From positions 124,001-188,000 of the forward strand of contig JAHBXR010000001.1 of NCBI GenBank assembly GCA_019636335.1: a DNA stretch of 64,000 nucleotides. Direction: 5' to 3'. Both the position numbers and the translations under genes were made by a program. This DNA comes from Pirellulales bacterium (GTDB lineage Bacteria > Planctomycetota > Planctomycetia > Pirellulales > JAEUIK01). The notes below the pieces were generated by a model, which saw nothing but the letters and a program-made list of their open reading frames with translations, searched no databases and had not been told where the DNA came from. Below, one piece after another: positions 1 to 8,938 of the stretch. Numbering within the stretch: position 1 is the stretch's first letter; every line of letters begins with the position of its first letter.

Positions 1-751
1 CCATCGAGGCCGCGATGAGCATATAGCCCCGCGCTGTGAGATCTTTTCCGTCCGCGACGGCGCGGGGAAGATGCTCGCGCACGATCCGCACGGCCTCGAG
101 CGCGATCGCATCGCACATCGGGTGGAACACCGGGCAGACGTACGACTCGATGGCGTGCGTCATGGCGTCCATGCCGGTGGCGGCCGTGAGCCTGGCGGGC
201 AGCCCTACCGTCAGTTCGGGATCGAGGATGGCCAACTCTGGCATGAGGGGGGGGCCGCCGAGTACCGTCTTGCGGTTCGTCTCGGACGAAGTGATGACGG
301 TGCTGCGGCCGACTTCGCTCCCCGTGCCCGCGGTAGTGGGGATGCCGCACATGGGAATCAACTTCGGTGGCAACTGCGCGAGCGGGACGCTCGTCACCCG
401 TTGCTGGGGGAAGGCGGCTTTAAGACGCACGGCTTTGGCGGCATCGAGCGCGCTGCCGCCGCCCAGCCCGATCACGGCATCGCAGCTCGCGCCGCGGTAG
501 GCCTCCCACGCGTTCTCGATGTCCTGCTCGAGTGGGTTGGGATGCACGCCGGAAAAACTTGTCCAAGCGCCCGGCCACACTTGGTCGGCCGCTTCGACCG
601 CCAGGCGATAGGCGTCGGTGCCGGGGAGCCCGCTGTCGGTCACGATCAACGGACGAGCGACGTGGTGTCGCTGGGCGAACTCGGCCAGCGTCGAGCGCGC
701 CCCGGGGCCAAACTGAATCCGCGTCGGAAAACTGAACACCGTGATCGACAT
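1..751 (-). CDS. Iron-containing alcohol dehydrogenase, partial (C-terminus off the window)
   Basis: Reading the minus strand from an ATG at 751 gives about 250 residues of a group III (iron-dependent) alcohol dehydrogenase, cut by the left edge. Visible signatures are the nucleotide-binding GGGS turn near residues 97-100, PTTAGTGSEV near 138-147, and DAMTHAIES near 195-203. D195 and H199 are the expected first two iron ligands; the other two histidines would lie beyond the edge. Family members reduce or oxidise short-chain alcohols and aldehydes with NAD(P) in the cytoplasm; the substrate cannot be told. An in-frame GTG six bases upstream is an alternative start. Confidence 0.9.
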   Translation of the reverse strand, partial: MSITVFSFPTRIQFGPGARSTLAEFAQRHHVARPLIVTDSGLPGTDAYRLAVEAADQVWPGAWTSFSGVHPNPLEQDIENAWEAYRGASCDAVIGLGGGSALDAAKAVRLKAAFPQQRVTSVPLAQLPPKLIPMCGIPTTAGTGSEVGRSTVITSSETNRKTVLGGPPLMPELAILDPELTVGLPARLTAATGMDAMTHAIESYVCPVFHPMCDAIALEAVRIVREHLPRAVADGKDLTARGYMLIAASM

Positions 752-862
752 CGACACCCTCGCTGCGTGGTAAAGTCCGCGGCGAATCTACGCCTGCGGT
801 GGGGGAGCGTCAAGCGGGGGGATAGGGGATGGATGGCTTGTCAGTCGCCTCAGTCGCCGGCG

Positions 863-1225
863 TCAGTTTAAGAAGACGAGTGCCAGCAGTGGGCGAAGGC
901 CTGCCGAAGTGGCACGGTCATTCACGAAGGACGTGCAAACAACCAGTGCCTGGAATTGCTCAGGACAGCGCTCGATGAATTGCTCCGTTCCTTCTAGCTC
1001 GAGCATCATTGTCTCACCGGGCTTCAAGGGGCACACGATCCTGTCAGACCAGTTGAGGGGCCAAAACGTGCCATGCCGAGCCATCACGGTAACTCGCCGA
1101 ACCACGTCGAAACAAAGGTGCATCGTATATTGAAAGTAGCCGCGAAATCGATCGTCACATCGACGCCCAGTCTCGTTACAATCTGCCGCAGGCTCGAATG
1201 CGACCGCGATGACTACTCGCACCAT
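863..1225 (-). CDS. Hypothetical protein
   Basis: Open frame of about 120 residues from the ATG at 1225; it stays open to 1306 but that extension looks non-protein-like. The C-terminal half (ARHGTFWPLNWSD, then a GETMMLELEG stretch) looks like a compact globular domain. No family recognised and no signal peptide. It is divergent from the secreted protein starting at 1337, so the gap between them would carry both promoters. The start is uncertain and the gene itself only moderately likely. Confidence 0.4.
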   Translation of the reverse strand: MVRVVIAVAFEPAADCNETGRRCDDRFRGYFQYTMHLCFDVVRRVTVMARHGTFWPLNWSDRIVCPLKPGETMMLELEGTEQFIERCPEQFQALVVCTSFVNDRATSAGLRPLLALVFLN

Positions 1226-1336
1226 GTTCGATCGATTTCCACAAACTCGCTTGTGTCGAGGACAGCAACCTTGGCAGGAATCACGCGACACAGCGGTTTC
1301 CCACAATTCGCGGCGACACGTTCGCAGGGTACACGC

Positions 1337-2113
1337 ATGCCAATGATCGTTCTATTTCTGGTCACTGTCTTGTTCGTCAGCACTGCGGCGGCGGACGAGA
1401 AGTTTCACCAGGTCGCCTGCGAGGGTCACTACCCCGAGCATCTGCAGGGCATTTGCGTCGACGACGGGGCGATCTACTGGTCGTTCACGACCTATCTCGT
1501 CAAAACCGCCCCGTCGGGCAAGCTGCTGAAGAAGGTGCCGGTGGCCGATCATCACGGCGATCTCTGCCATGCGGAGGGCAAACTCTACGTGGCGGTGAAC
1601 CTGGGCAAGTTCAATGACCCCGCGGGCAACGCCGACTCGTGGGTCTATGTCTACGACGCCGACACGCTGGATGAATTGGCCAGGCATTCCGTGCCCGAGG
1701 CGTTCTATGGGGCCGGCGGCATTGCGAAGCGAGAGGGACATTACTTTGTCGTAGGGGGGCTGCCCGGCAAGGTGCAGGAAAACTATGTCTACGAATACGA
1801 CGAGCAGTTCAAGTTCATCAAGAGGCATGTCATCCCGAGTGGCCATACGCACCTGGGCATCCAGACGGCGACCTTTGCCCACGATCGTTGGTGGTTCGGC
1901 TGCTATGGCTTTCCCAAGGTGCTGCTCGTGACCGATGCCGATTTCAAGCTCATGGGTCGTTATCAGTTCGACTGCTCGCTGGGGATCGTCGGCCTCGACA
2001 ACGGACGGCTGCTGGCCGCGAGCGGTCGTCACGAAGGCGCGAAAGGACGCACTGGCTCGGCCCGCATCGCCTTGCCCGACGATCAGTCGGGCCTGCGTTA
2101 TGAAGAACCATGA
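1337..2113 (+). CDS. Secreted hypothetical protein, possibly beta-propeller-like
   Basis: 258 residues from the ATG at 1337, chosen because it opens a clean signal peptide (MPMIVLFLVTVLFVSTAAA, cleavage near residue 19); the frame is open further upstream but without protein-like character. The mature part has repeated short aromatic-rich strands (YWSFTTYL, WVYVYDADTLDEL, YVYEYDEQFKFI, RWWFGCYGFPKVLLVTD) spaced like the blades of a small propeller such as quinoprotein or NHL folds. No catalytic motif seen. Probably periplasmic; the fold is inferred from pattern only. Confidence 0.75.
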   Translation: MPMIVLFLVTVLFVSTAAADEKFHQVACEGHYPEHLQGICVDDGAIYWSFTTYLVKTAPSGKLLKKVPVADHHGDLCHAEGKLYVAVNLGKFNDPAGNADSWVYVYDADTLDELARHSVPEAFYGAGGIAKREGHYFVVGGLPGKVQENYVYEYDEQFKFIKRHVIPSGHTHLGIQTATFAHDRWWFGCYGFPKVLLVTDADFKLMGRYQFDCSLGIVGLDNGRLLAASGRHEGAKGRTGSARIALPDDQSGLRYEEP

Positions 2114-2134
2114 CGCGCACGGGGCAGACCAACC

Positions 2135-2746
2135 TTACCACGGATCGTAGAGATACCAGATCGAACGACTTCCGCCGCCGGTGGGAGAGGTACGGAAAAC
2201 CGTGTCCGACAGCCGCCGGATCTCTTCGTTGAGTGCGCTGAGTTGCCACTCGAGCTGCTTGTCGCGCGATTGACCGACCAGGGCTCGGCCACGCGCGAGA
2301 TTGAGGCGGAGCAATTCCGCGCGAAGCCTGAGACGCTCGACGTCGAGCGTGTGTACCGTTCCCTGCATGCGTTTGTTCGCCGCCAGGGCACTTTGCCAAC
2401 TTGCGTGGGCCGACTTCCATTGCGCCTCGGCTTCTGCCAACCAGACGTTGAATGAGTTGGCATCGCCTTGCTCCGCATCCTCGAGCGCAAGCCTGGCAAT
2501 CTCGACATCGCGATAGTATTGCGCGAGCACGTTTACGGTGACGGTATTAGCCACCTTCTTGTTGCGCCCCTCGGCCCGATCGAGGCTGGCTTGCGCGAGC
2601 GCCAGCCTGGTCTTGGCATACTCGACGTCCAGGTTGACCGGTGGCGAGGGGAGATCTTCGGGAATCTCTTTCGCCGGCTCGTCTCCGATGGTCACTGCCA
2701 GTGAAACGACCAACACGACACTCGCGAGACCGAGATAGTTTTGCAT
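2135..2746 (-). CDS. Secreted coiled-coil hypothetical protein
   Basis: 203 residues from the ATG at 2746, preceded by AAGGA eight bases upstream. Residues 1-20 form a signal peptide (MQNYLGLASVVLVVSLAVT). The rest is almost wholly charged helix with heptad character (YAKTRLALAQASLDRAEGR, LRLRAELLRLNLARGRAL), ending in a glycine/serine-rich tail and WYLYDPW. The build recalls the helical hairpins of outer-membrane efflux or adaptor proteins, but there is no barrel or lipoyl part. It is convergent with the preceding plus-strand gene, 21 bases away. Probably a periplasmic structural protein; function unknown. Confidence 0.7.
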   Translation of the reverse strand: MQNYLGLASVVLVVSLAVTIGDEPAKEIPEDLPSPPVNLDVEYAKTRLALAQASLDRAEGRNKKVANTVTVNVLAQYYRDVEIARLALEDAEQGDANSFNVWLAEAEAQWKSAHASWQSALAANKRMQGTVHTLDVERLRLRAELLRLNLARGRALVGQSRDKQLEWQLSALNEEIRRLSDTVFRTSPTGGGSRSIWYLYDPW

Positions 2747-3082
2747 GTCAGGGGTCCTTATGGACGACCGCGTGCTCGTCGCCCCGGATGGCACCTCGAA
2801 AGCCCCTGGTTGGGGCCGCCTATTCCCCACGTTAGGCTTGCTATTCTCCGAATGCCAGCCGGGGAATGGCGGGTATCACGTAGGACGTTGAATCGTGCTG
2901 TTTTCTCAATCAGAATAGGCCAGCAGCCAGGCGGCGGTTGGCCCCTTGGGGTGCGATGGCTCCAGAAAACAGCCGATCCCCAGCGCTCGAGAAGGAACTT
3001 TTGGCGACGAAATGTCATCTCAATCGAGCGTCGGTGAGATGGAGATGGAAACCCGCGAACTCTACTTCGAGCGAGACTCCTC
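2747..3082. other. Intergenic region, divergent promoters expected
   Basis: 336 bases between a minus-strand and a plus-strand gene. It must carry both promoters, but no convincing -35/-10 pair, hairpin or repeat was seen; the open frames through it lack protein-like character. Confidence 0.4.
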
Positions 3083-3574
3083 ATGTCGCAAGTCATTCCT
3101 GGTTTGCCCCCCGGTGCCACGCCCGCTCAGGCCCAGCAATACGCCATGCTGCTGACGCAGTATTGGCAAGCAATCTACAGCGGCAACGCGCAATCGGCCC
3201 AACTGGCCTATCAGCAGTTGTGTCAGCTCGTGGCGCCGTCGATGCAGAATTCGTCCTGGCTGGTTGGGCTGATCCCGATCGTGCGTTCGGCACTGGGCTA
3301 TCTTGGCATGGCCGCCAGCCAGGTGATGGGCATCTGCGCGTATTTGGCGCGCATCGCGGCGGGAGCCGTCTTGGCCGTGCTGACGCCGGGTGAATTGGCT
3401 TTCGTTCTGGGCTGCATCCTGTTGGCACTGCTGTACACATTTCTGATGCAGCGGTTCTACAACAAGATCGATGCGGCCAAGGCGCAGGCCGCCCTGAATA
3501 ACCCGACGTACGGCCCGGTCTGGCCGATCGAGAATCGGCGTTTGCAGCAAGGGATCGTCGTGCAGACGGTGTAG
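3083..3574 (+). CDS. Hypothetical membrane protein
   Basis: 163 residues. A Gln/Ala-rich N-terminal segment (TPAQAQQYAMLLTQYW) is followed by hydrophobic helices around residues 57-105 (LVGLIPIVRSALGYLGMAA, ICAYLARIAAGAVLAVLTP) and a clear transmembrane helix near 106-124 (LAFVLGCILLALLYTFLMQ), then a charged tail. No signal peptide and no known domain. The Shine-Dalgarno region is weak, which is common here. Role unknown; probably an inner-membrane protein. Confidence 0.7.
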   Translation: MSQVIPGLPPGATPAQAQQYAMLLTQYWQAIYSGNAQSAQLAYQQLCQLVAPSMQNSSWLVGLIPIVRSALGYLGMAASQVMGICAYLARIAAGAVLAVLTPGELAFVLGCILLALLYTFLMQRFYNKIDAAKAQAALNNPTYGPVWPIENRRLQQGIVVQTV

Positions 3575-3791
3575 ACGCGAGCCACGGCCGAAGCGTTCAC
3601 CGCTGGCGCCGCGACGAGCAGCATCGCGCGCTGCCGGTGCTATGGCAATGCCGCGTGGTGGAAGCTGAAGCCTGTCCTGCGCCGGCAGCTTCCTTTCAGC
3701 GCACAAGGGAACGTGCCAGGTTTCGCCAGGCGCGGCTCAACTCCGTGGCTGCTGTGCCGGTGCCCAGCCGGAGTTTGAAGACACGGTTCGT

Positions 3792-4019
3792 TCAGTCGAG
3801 CAGGTTGTCGATGCGTCGACGGCATCCACTGCAGACGAGCGAATGCTCATCGCTCAAGTCGGTCGAGTGACATTCTTGCAGAAATTCGATGCTGCCCGGC
3901 GTGTCGCCGTGATCGAAGTCGGGCGTGAAAGCCGAACCGGCCATCGACGCGCCACACACGCTGCACGCCGCCTTGCCGATGTTTTCGACGACGCCGGCCG
4001 AAAGTGCCTTCCATTGCAT
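3792..4019 (-). CDS. Small zinc-ribbon-like protein
   Basis: 75 residues from the ATG at 4019, chosen for the strong GGAGG about nine bases upstream. Two CxxC knuckles (CSVCGAS near residue 20 and CSGCRRR near 65) plus a single Cys (FLQECHS) suggest one structural zinc site. The protein is acidic between the knuckles. Proteins of this shape usually bind nucleic acid or another protein, but nothing here decides it. Its upstream neighbour on the same strand is the diguanylate cyclase at 4284-5204, about 260 bases away. Confidence 0.65.
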   Translation of the reverse strand: MQWKALSAGVVENIGKAACSVCGASMAGSAFTPDFDHGDTPGSIEFLQECHSTDLSDEHSLVCSGCRRRIDNLLD

Positions 4020-4166
4020 CTCGCAGACCCTCCTGGAAAACGATTTCGCTCGCCACACGGCGGAAAGTATCGCGAAACAGGGGGCGGCAGTCTACGGCGA
4101 ATCGAGTCCGGCCACGGCTCATCGAAAAAGGGATGGCAGCCGCGATGGCGTGAGCGGGCGGGGTGA

Positions 4167-4257
4167 GTGCTAGCAGGCCGGGGAAGTGTTCTTCAGCCTG
4201 CGAACCTGGCGAGGGGGAAGAATGCCACGAGTGCATTCTTCCCCAGGCTGCTAGCAC
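4167..4257. repeat. Nested inverted repeats (hairpin cluster)
   Basis: Outer 10-base arms at 4167-4176 and 4248-4257 (GTGCTAGCAG and its complement) enclose a perfect 12-bp stem at 4214-4225/4233-4244 with a 7-base loop. The cluster starts 27 bases past the 3' end of the minus-strand diguanylate cyclase gene, so it could end or stabilise that transcript, though there is no U-run. It could also be a copy of a dispersed repeat. Confidence 0.65.
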
Positions 4258-4283
4258 CGCCTCCCCCGTGGCCGCGGTGTGCC

Positions 4284-5204
4284 TTAGACGGCGCACGGCT
4301 CTGGCAAGGCAGGCTCGGGCCCCCCCTGCACGAAGCAGCGATTGCGCCCCGCGGCCTTGGCGGAATAGAGCGCCGAATCGGAACGCTTCACGCACGAGGT
4401 GGGATCGTCGTCGGGCTGGGCCTCGCTGATGCCGATGCTGAGCGTGAAATGGTGCTCCTTGTCGTCGATCGAGACGGTGCGATTCGCCACGGCCGTGCGA
4501 AAGCGTTCGCCGACGCGGGTCGCATAGCGGAGCGTTTCGCCCACCAGAATCACGGCGAACTCGTCGCCACCAATGCGGCAGACCATTGCCGCCGTGGGGG
4601 CGGTCTCGGACAAGATTTTCGCCACGAACTGCAGGGCCTCGTCGCCGACGTGGTGTCCACAGGTGTCGTTGATCGTCTTGAAGTGATCGAGGTCGATCAG
4701 AATCAGCGCGAGCGACGTACCCTGCCGTTGACGTTGCGTCAGGCGGCGCGCCAATTCCATGTCGAACGACCGGCGATTCGCCAGCCCGGTCAGCACGTCG
4801 GTGTGCGCCTGCGACTGGTGCGACTCGATCTGCTTTTTCTGAATCGAGATCTGCACCAGCGACAGCGTGCCCATCATCAACGAGATCGACACGATGACGA
4901 TGAGAAACGAGCTCGATCCGGCGTTCCGTCCGTAGGTCCAGAGAAACCACAGATAGACCACCGACACCGTGACGAGCAGCCCGAAGTAACGGGCATGCTG
5001 CAAGACGAAGCGGTCGATGTCGATCCACTTGTCGAACACCGTATCGGTCTGCGAGGCGTTCACCAGGCGGTTGCTGTAACCGGCCACGGCGGCGAAGGCC
5101 TTCGGACTGATGATGGCCAATAGGCCCGAGATACCAGCGAAGCCCAGCATGAAGTAGAAAAAGGGGGGCCAGAAATGGCTGAGCGCGTGCATGGTAGCGA
5201 TCAT
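4284..5204 (-). CDS. Membrane-bound diguanylate cyclase (GGDEF)
   Basis: 306 residues. Three predicted membrane helices (around 11-33, 73-89 and 98-118) are followed by a complete GGDEF domain from about 130. HTDVLTGLANRR opens the domain, the metal-binding Asp lies in LILIDLDHFK (near 171), and the intact signature GGDEF is at 212-216, so cyclic-di-GMP synthesis from two GTP is expected at the inner face of the membrane. No RxxD product-inhibition site precedes GGDEF. The N-terminal membrane part has no recognised sensor domain. The 3' side carries a hairpin cluster. Confidence 0.92.
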   Translation of the reverse strand: MIATMHALSHFWPPFFYFMLGFAGISGLLAIISPKAFAAVAGYSNRLVNASQTDTVFDKWIDIDRFVLQHARYFGLLVTVSVVYLWFLWTYGRNAGSSSFLIVIVSISLMMGTLSLVQISIQKKQIESHQSQAHTDVLTGLANRRSFDMELARRLTQRQRQGTSLALILIDLDHFKTINDTCGHHVGDEALQFVAKILSETAPTAAMVCRIGGDEFAVILVGETLRYATRVGERFRTAVANRTVSIDDKEHHFTLSIGISEAQPDDDPTSCVKRSDSALYSAKAAGRNRCFVQGGPEPALPEPCAV

Positions 5205-5430
5205 AGGGCTGGAGGCAGTGGACCGCCTGGTGGACAGGCGGACCGGCGTAGCAGCGAGATCGTGGAGGGGTGAACAGGTGCAAGCGTCGCCGCGTCAGCC
5301 CCCATCCTCCGCGCCTGGGCGGCCACTTCGAGCTCTCTGTAAAACCTAGCTCGCCAATGGGGGGTTGGCAAATTGCCATCCGCCGACTGTTATTTCAATG
5401 CCGGTCGGTTGGTCGTATTGCCATCAGCGC

Positions 5431-5769
5431 TCAGCGCACGTCTCCAGGGGCTTCCGGCTTGTTTCCGGCAATCGCGAGCGGACAGGCTGCGTCGCGGCCT
5501 ACGACCGTCAGCCAGGGGCGTACGTGCCAGCGTGCGACGACTCCCGCCACGACGTAGGGATCCTCTTTCGCGAATCGCGTCACCACGTCGGGCGAATCGG
5601 CGCGGAACAGCAGCACATTCGCGCCGTCCGCCGGATCGGCGAGCGGTCCCCCCAGTTGCAGTTCGCCTCGCTCCACGGCCGCGAGCACGTGCGCGAGATG
5701 ATCGGCCTGCACGGGCAATTCACGCACCACGTAGTCGGGCCCCTTTTCATAAAACAGCAGGTAGTGCAT
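5431..5769 (-). CDS. YCII-related domain protein
   Basis: 112 residues from the ATG at 5769 (MHYLLFYEKGPDYV). This is the ferredoxin-like YCII fold: a short N-terminal strand, a helix carrying H24/H27, then GELQLGGPLADP, and an aspartate in the DPYVVAGVVARW region. YciI-like proteins are small cytosolic enzymes or binding proteins of uncertain reaction. The start is 22 bases after the stop of the pyridoxamine-oxidase-like gene on the same strand, so the two are probably co-transcribed. Confidence 0.8.
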   Translation of the reverse strand: MHYLLFYEKGPDYVVRELPVQADHLAHVLAAVERGELQLGGPLADPADGANVLLFRADSPDVVTRFAKEDPYVVAGVVARWHVRPWLTVVGRDAACPLAIAGNKPEAPGDVR

Positions 5770-5791
5770 CGGCGGTCTCTCGAACACGTTG

Positions 5792-6343
5792 CTAGATCGC
5801 ATCCTCGAGCAAGTAGGTGGGCAGGCCATCGATGCTCGTCTGGTTCCGCTCACGGCGATACTCGTCCATGCGTTCGGGTCCCATCTTCTCGACAAACTCG
5901 TTCAACTGCTCGCGATGTCCTTGAAACTCGTACCGCGGCACCGCGAAGCCACAGGTCGTCATGATCGATTCGATCTCGAGCACGATGATCTGACGTTCAC
6001 CCGGTAGGTCCGCGAAGTGGGGGCGCAGTTCGGACCAGGCGGTGTCACGGGGACGCACCACCCGGCCTTGACCGTAGAGCCGGACGATCAGCGGCTTGGC
6101 ATCGAAGCTGCAAAACATGATTGTGAGGCGACCGCACTCCGCCAGGTGGGCGGCCGTCTCGCATTCGCTACCGGTCAGGTCCAGGTACGCGACCCGCGAG
6201 TCGGAAAGGATGCGAAACGTATCGAGCCCCTTGGGCGAGAGATTGATACGTCCCACCCGGGGTGCCGTGGCATGGAAAAAGATGTGCTGCCGAGCGATGA
6301 ACTCGCGCAGGCTATCGTTCAGCTCGGTGAAGAATTTGGCCAT
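5792..6343 (-). CDS. Pyridoxamine 5'-phosphate oxidase family protein (FMN-binding split barrel)
   Basis: 183 residues from the ATG at 6343 (MAKFFTELN). The order of motifs fits the PPOX split barrel: FIARQHIFFHATAP near 18-31, RINLSPKG, then VAYLDLTGSECETAAHL, LTIMFCSFDAKPLIVRLYG and a late EIESIMTTCGFAVP. This subgroup (conserved GSGxETxAH-like motif) binds FMN or a related flavin and is not PdxH itself; substrates are mostly unknown. It lies immediately upstream of the YCII gene and is divergent from the STAS gene at 6583. Confidence 0.85.
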   Translation of the reverse strand: MAKFFTELNDSLREFIARQHIFFHATAPRVGRINLSPKGLDTFRILSDSRVAYLDLTGSECETAAHLAECGRLTIMFCSFDAKPLIVRLYGQGRVVRPRDTAWSELRPHFADLPGERQIIVLEIESIMTTCGFAVPRYEFQGHREQLNEFVEKMGPERMDEYRRERNQTSIDGLPTYLLEDAI

Positions 6344-6582
6344 ACGTAGTATCCCGGGTTCCACGTTCCTGGCAGAACAAAGGCACGATCAATCATAGCT
6401 TTCGCGGCTCGGCCGGACGCCGCACGCCCTTTTTTCCTCGGAAATGACGCTGCCGAGCGTGGTTCAAAGAGGCCCGTTGATTCCCCGGGCGTGGCAAGCC
6501 ACACTGTGGCGATCTGCCGCGCACGATTTCCGAGCGAAGCACGACGCCCCGCCTCCCCCCCTCCTATACCTGGCAGCTCAAC

Positions 6583-6966
6583 GTGGAATCTCTCACCATT
6601 CAAGATCGTGGCGATGTGGTCCTGGTCACGTTCGCGCAGCGCCGCATCCTCGACGAGGGAGCGATTCGCGCCATCGGCAAGGAATTCGAGAAGCTGACGC
6701 TCGAGGCCGCGGCCGACCGCAAGCTGCTGGTCAGCTTTCGCGGCGTCGACTTCATGTCGTCGGCAATGATCGGCCAGGTAGTCATGCTGCACAAGAAGTG
6801 CAAGGCCGACAACATCAAGCTCAAGCTGTGCGATATCTGCCCGCAGGTGCTCGAGGTCTTCACGATTACCAAGCTGAACAAGTTGCTCGACATTCAAAAG
6901 GACGAAGCGACCGCGCTAGCAGCGTTCAGCGGAGCGACGGAAAAGAAAAAAGGTTGGTTTGGATAA
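6583..6966 (+). CDS. STAS-domain anti-sigma-factor antagonist-like protein
   Basis: 127 residues from a GTG at 6583. A single STAS domain fills the protein. The loop DFMSSAMIG (residues 56-64) sits where SpoIIAA-type proteins carry the phosphorylated serine, and two serines (59/60) are present, so phospho-switching by an HPK/RsbW-like kinase is plausible. No kinase or phosphatase partner is encoded nearby. The C-terminal tail is lysine-rich (EKKKGWFG). Cytosolic partner-switching regulator is the best reading; its target is unknown. Confidence 0.85.
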   Translation: MESLTIQDRGDVVLVTFAQRRILDEGAIRAIGKEFEKLTLEAAADRKLLVSFRGVDFMSSAMIGQVVMLHKKCKADNIKLKLCDICPQVLEVFTITKLNKLLDIQKDEATALAAFSGATEKKKGWFG

Positions 6967-7168
6967 ACGCACCGACCCGGGCGGTTGGCTCTTTTGCCAA
7001 CGCTTCACCGTCGAAGGTATGGCAACTGATCGGCAAAACTGCCCGGCCTGGTCGGCGGCCGACCGACCGGCGTTGGGTGGTCAATGCGATTCTGTACGTG
7101 AACACCGCGGCGGGAATGGTTACCAAGCGATCCATTTTGTCCGCTATCATGTTGGCGGAGGTATAGGC

Positions 7169-8938
7169 ATGCTTGCTCCGCAGCTCCGCGATTCCACGTG
7201 CGCTCTGTTGGTCGTCATTTGCATGGCCGTCGCTGCGCGCGTGGGGATCGCCGCTGAACGCCCGAACGTGCTGCTCATCATCACCGACGATCAGGGCTAC
7301 GGCGATCTCGGCGTGCATGGCAACCCGGCCGTGCGGACCCCGCATCTCGATCGGCTGGCCGGACAGGGGGCGCAGTTCAAGACCTTTTATGTCTCGCCGG
7401 TCTGTTCGCCCACTCGGGCCAGTCTGCTCACGGGACGCTACAACTACCGCACGGGGGTCGTCGACACCTACCTGGGACGCTCGATGATGCATCCCGACGA
7501 AGTGACCCTGGCCGAGATGCTCGCCAGTGCCGGATATCGCACCGGCATCTTCGGCAAGTGGCACCTGGGAGACAATTATCCCTTGCGCCCGCAGGATCAG
7601 GGCTTTCAGGAAACGCTCGTTCATCGGGGCGGCGGGATCGCGCAGCCGGCCGGGCCACCGGGCGACGGGTACTTCGACCCCGTCCTCGTCGAGAATGGCC
7701 AGCCCGTGCAGAAACAGGGCTATTGCAGCGACATCTATACCGACGCGGCGATCGACTTCGTGGCGCGACATCGCGGCGAGCCGTGGTTCGCCTACCTGGC
7801 GTTCAACTGTCCCCACACTCCCTTGCAGGTCGAGGAGCGTTACGTCGAGCCTTATCGCAACGTGGACTTCGGCACGCTCGACTACGGCCGCACGGCCGGT
7901 CAGCCGCTGCCGAGCAAGATCGATCGCGACACGACGGCCCGCGTCTACGGCATGGTCAACAACATCGATGAAAACGTGGGCCGGCTGCTGGCGCGTCTCG
8001 ACGAGCTCGAGTTGGCGCAAGACACGATCGTGATCTTTTTGACGGACAACGGTCCGCAGCAACCGCGCTACAACGCCGGCATGCTCGACTTGAAGGGGAA
8101 TGTTCACGAAGGTGGAATCCGCGTGCCTTGTTTCGTGCGTTGGCCGCGCCGCATCGAGCCGGGACGCCAGGTCGAACCGATTGCCGCCCACCTTGACCTC
8201 GTGCCCACGATCTTGGATGCGTGTGAAGTTGAAGTCGCTGCTACACCGAAGCTCGATGGCAAGAGCCTGCTGCCGCTGCTTACCGGCGCAGCGAGCGAAT
8301 GGCCGGACAGAACGCTCTTTTTCCAGTGGCATCGGGGAGAGGTGCCACAGCCGCACCGCGCGTGCGCCGTCCGGACGCAGCGCTACAAGCTGGCGCAACC
8401 CCTTGGCGCGCGCGACGATGATCGGCGCTACGAGGATGCGCCGTTCGAGCTCTACGACCTGTCGGTCGATCCCTACGAGCAGAAGAACATCGTGGCCGAG
8501 CATCCCGATCTCGTGGCGGACCTGACGGCGCGCTACGACGCCTGGTACGCCGATGTGCGGGCAGAACGGGAGTTCGCGCCGCCGCGCATCGTGCTCGGGA
8601 CCGAACACGAGAATCCGGCGACCCTGACGCGGCAGGACTGGCGCGGGCCCGACTCCACGTGGGGGGAGAAAGGACGCGGGCACTGGCTCGTCGACGTCGC
8701 GACGCCCGGCACGTTCGACGTCACGCTCCGCTTCCCGGCCGTGCGCGAGGACTCGACCGCCAGTTTTTCGCTCGGCGATGTCACGCGGACGGCCGACCTT
8801 GTCCAGGGGGCCACGGAGCACACGTTCCGCGAAGTGAGGCTGCCCGCGGGACAGGGACAACTCGAGGCGGTCCTTTCCTCGAACGCCCAAGAGGAGGGCA
8901 TCGGCGCCCACTACGTCGACGTGCAGCGGTTGCCCTAA
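7169..8938 (+). CDS. Secreted sulfatase with C-terminal beta-sandwich extension
   Basis: 589 residues from the ATG at 7169, which has GGAGG seven to eight bases upstream and opens a signal peptide (to about residue 29); the frame is open upstream to 6959 without protein character. The formylglycine signature CSPTR is at 79-83, followed by ASLLTGR, and the calcium-binding DD pair is at 40-41 (ITDDQGYGD). GKWHLG and TDNGPQ complete the active site. Residues beyond about 455 add a small domain (HWLVDVATPGTFDVTLRF) resembling a carbohydrate-binding beta-sandwich. Expected to desulfate polysaccharides in the periplasm after Cys79 is converted to formylglycine. Confidence 0.93.
   Translation: MLAPQLRDSTCALLVVICMAVAARVGIAAERPNVLLIITDDQGYGDLGVHGNPAVRTPHLDRLAGQGAQFKTFYVSPVCSPTRASLLTGRYNYRTGVVDTYLGRSMMHPDEVTLAEMLASAGYRTGIFGKWHLGDNYPLRPQDQGFQETLVHRGGGIAQPAGPPGDGYFDPVLVENGQPVQKQGYCSDIYTDAAIDFVARHRGEPWFAYLAFNCPHTPLQVEERYVEPYRNVDFGTLDYGRTAGQPLPSKIDRDTTARVYGMVNNIDENVGRLLARLDELELAQDTIVIFLTDNGPQQPRYNAGMLDLKGNVHEGGIRVPCFVRWPRRIEPGRQVEPIAAHLDLVPTILDACEVEVAATPKLDGKSLLPLLTGAASEWPDRTLFFQWHRGEVPQPHRACAVRTQRYKLAQPLGARDDDRRYEDAPFELYDLSVDPYEQKNIVAEHPDLVADLTARYDAWYADVRAEREFAPPRIVLGTEHENPATLTRQDWRGPDSTWGEKGRGHWLVDVATPGTFDVTLRFPAVREDSTASFSLGDVTRTADLVQGATEHTFREVRLPAGQGQLEAVLSSNAQEEGIGAHYVDVQRLP

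Noticed and set aside
3847-5379. 510-residue minus-strand frame over the diguanylate cyclase
   Set aside because: The GGDEF protein with intact motif is in another frame of the same strand; this frame is Arg-rich with no domain.
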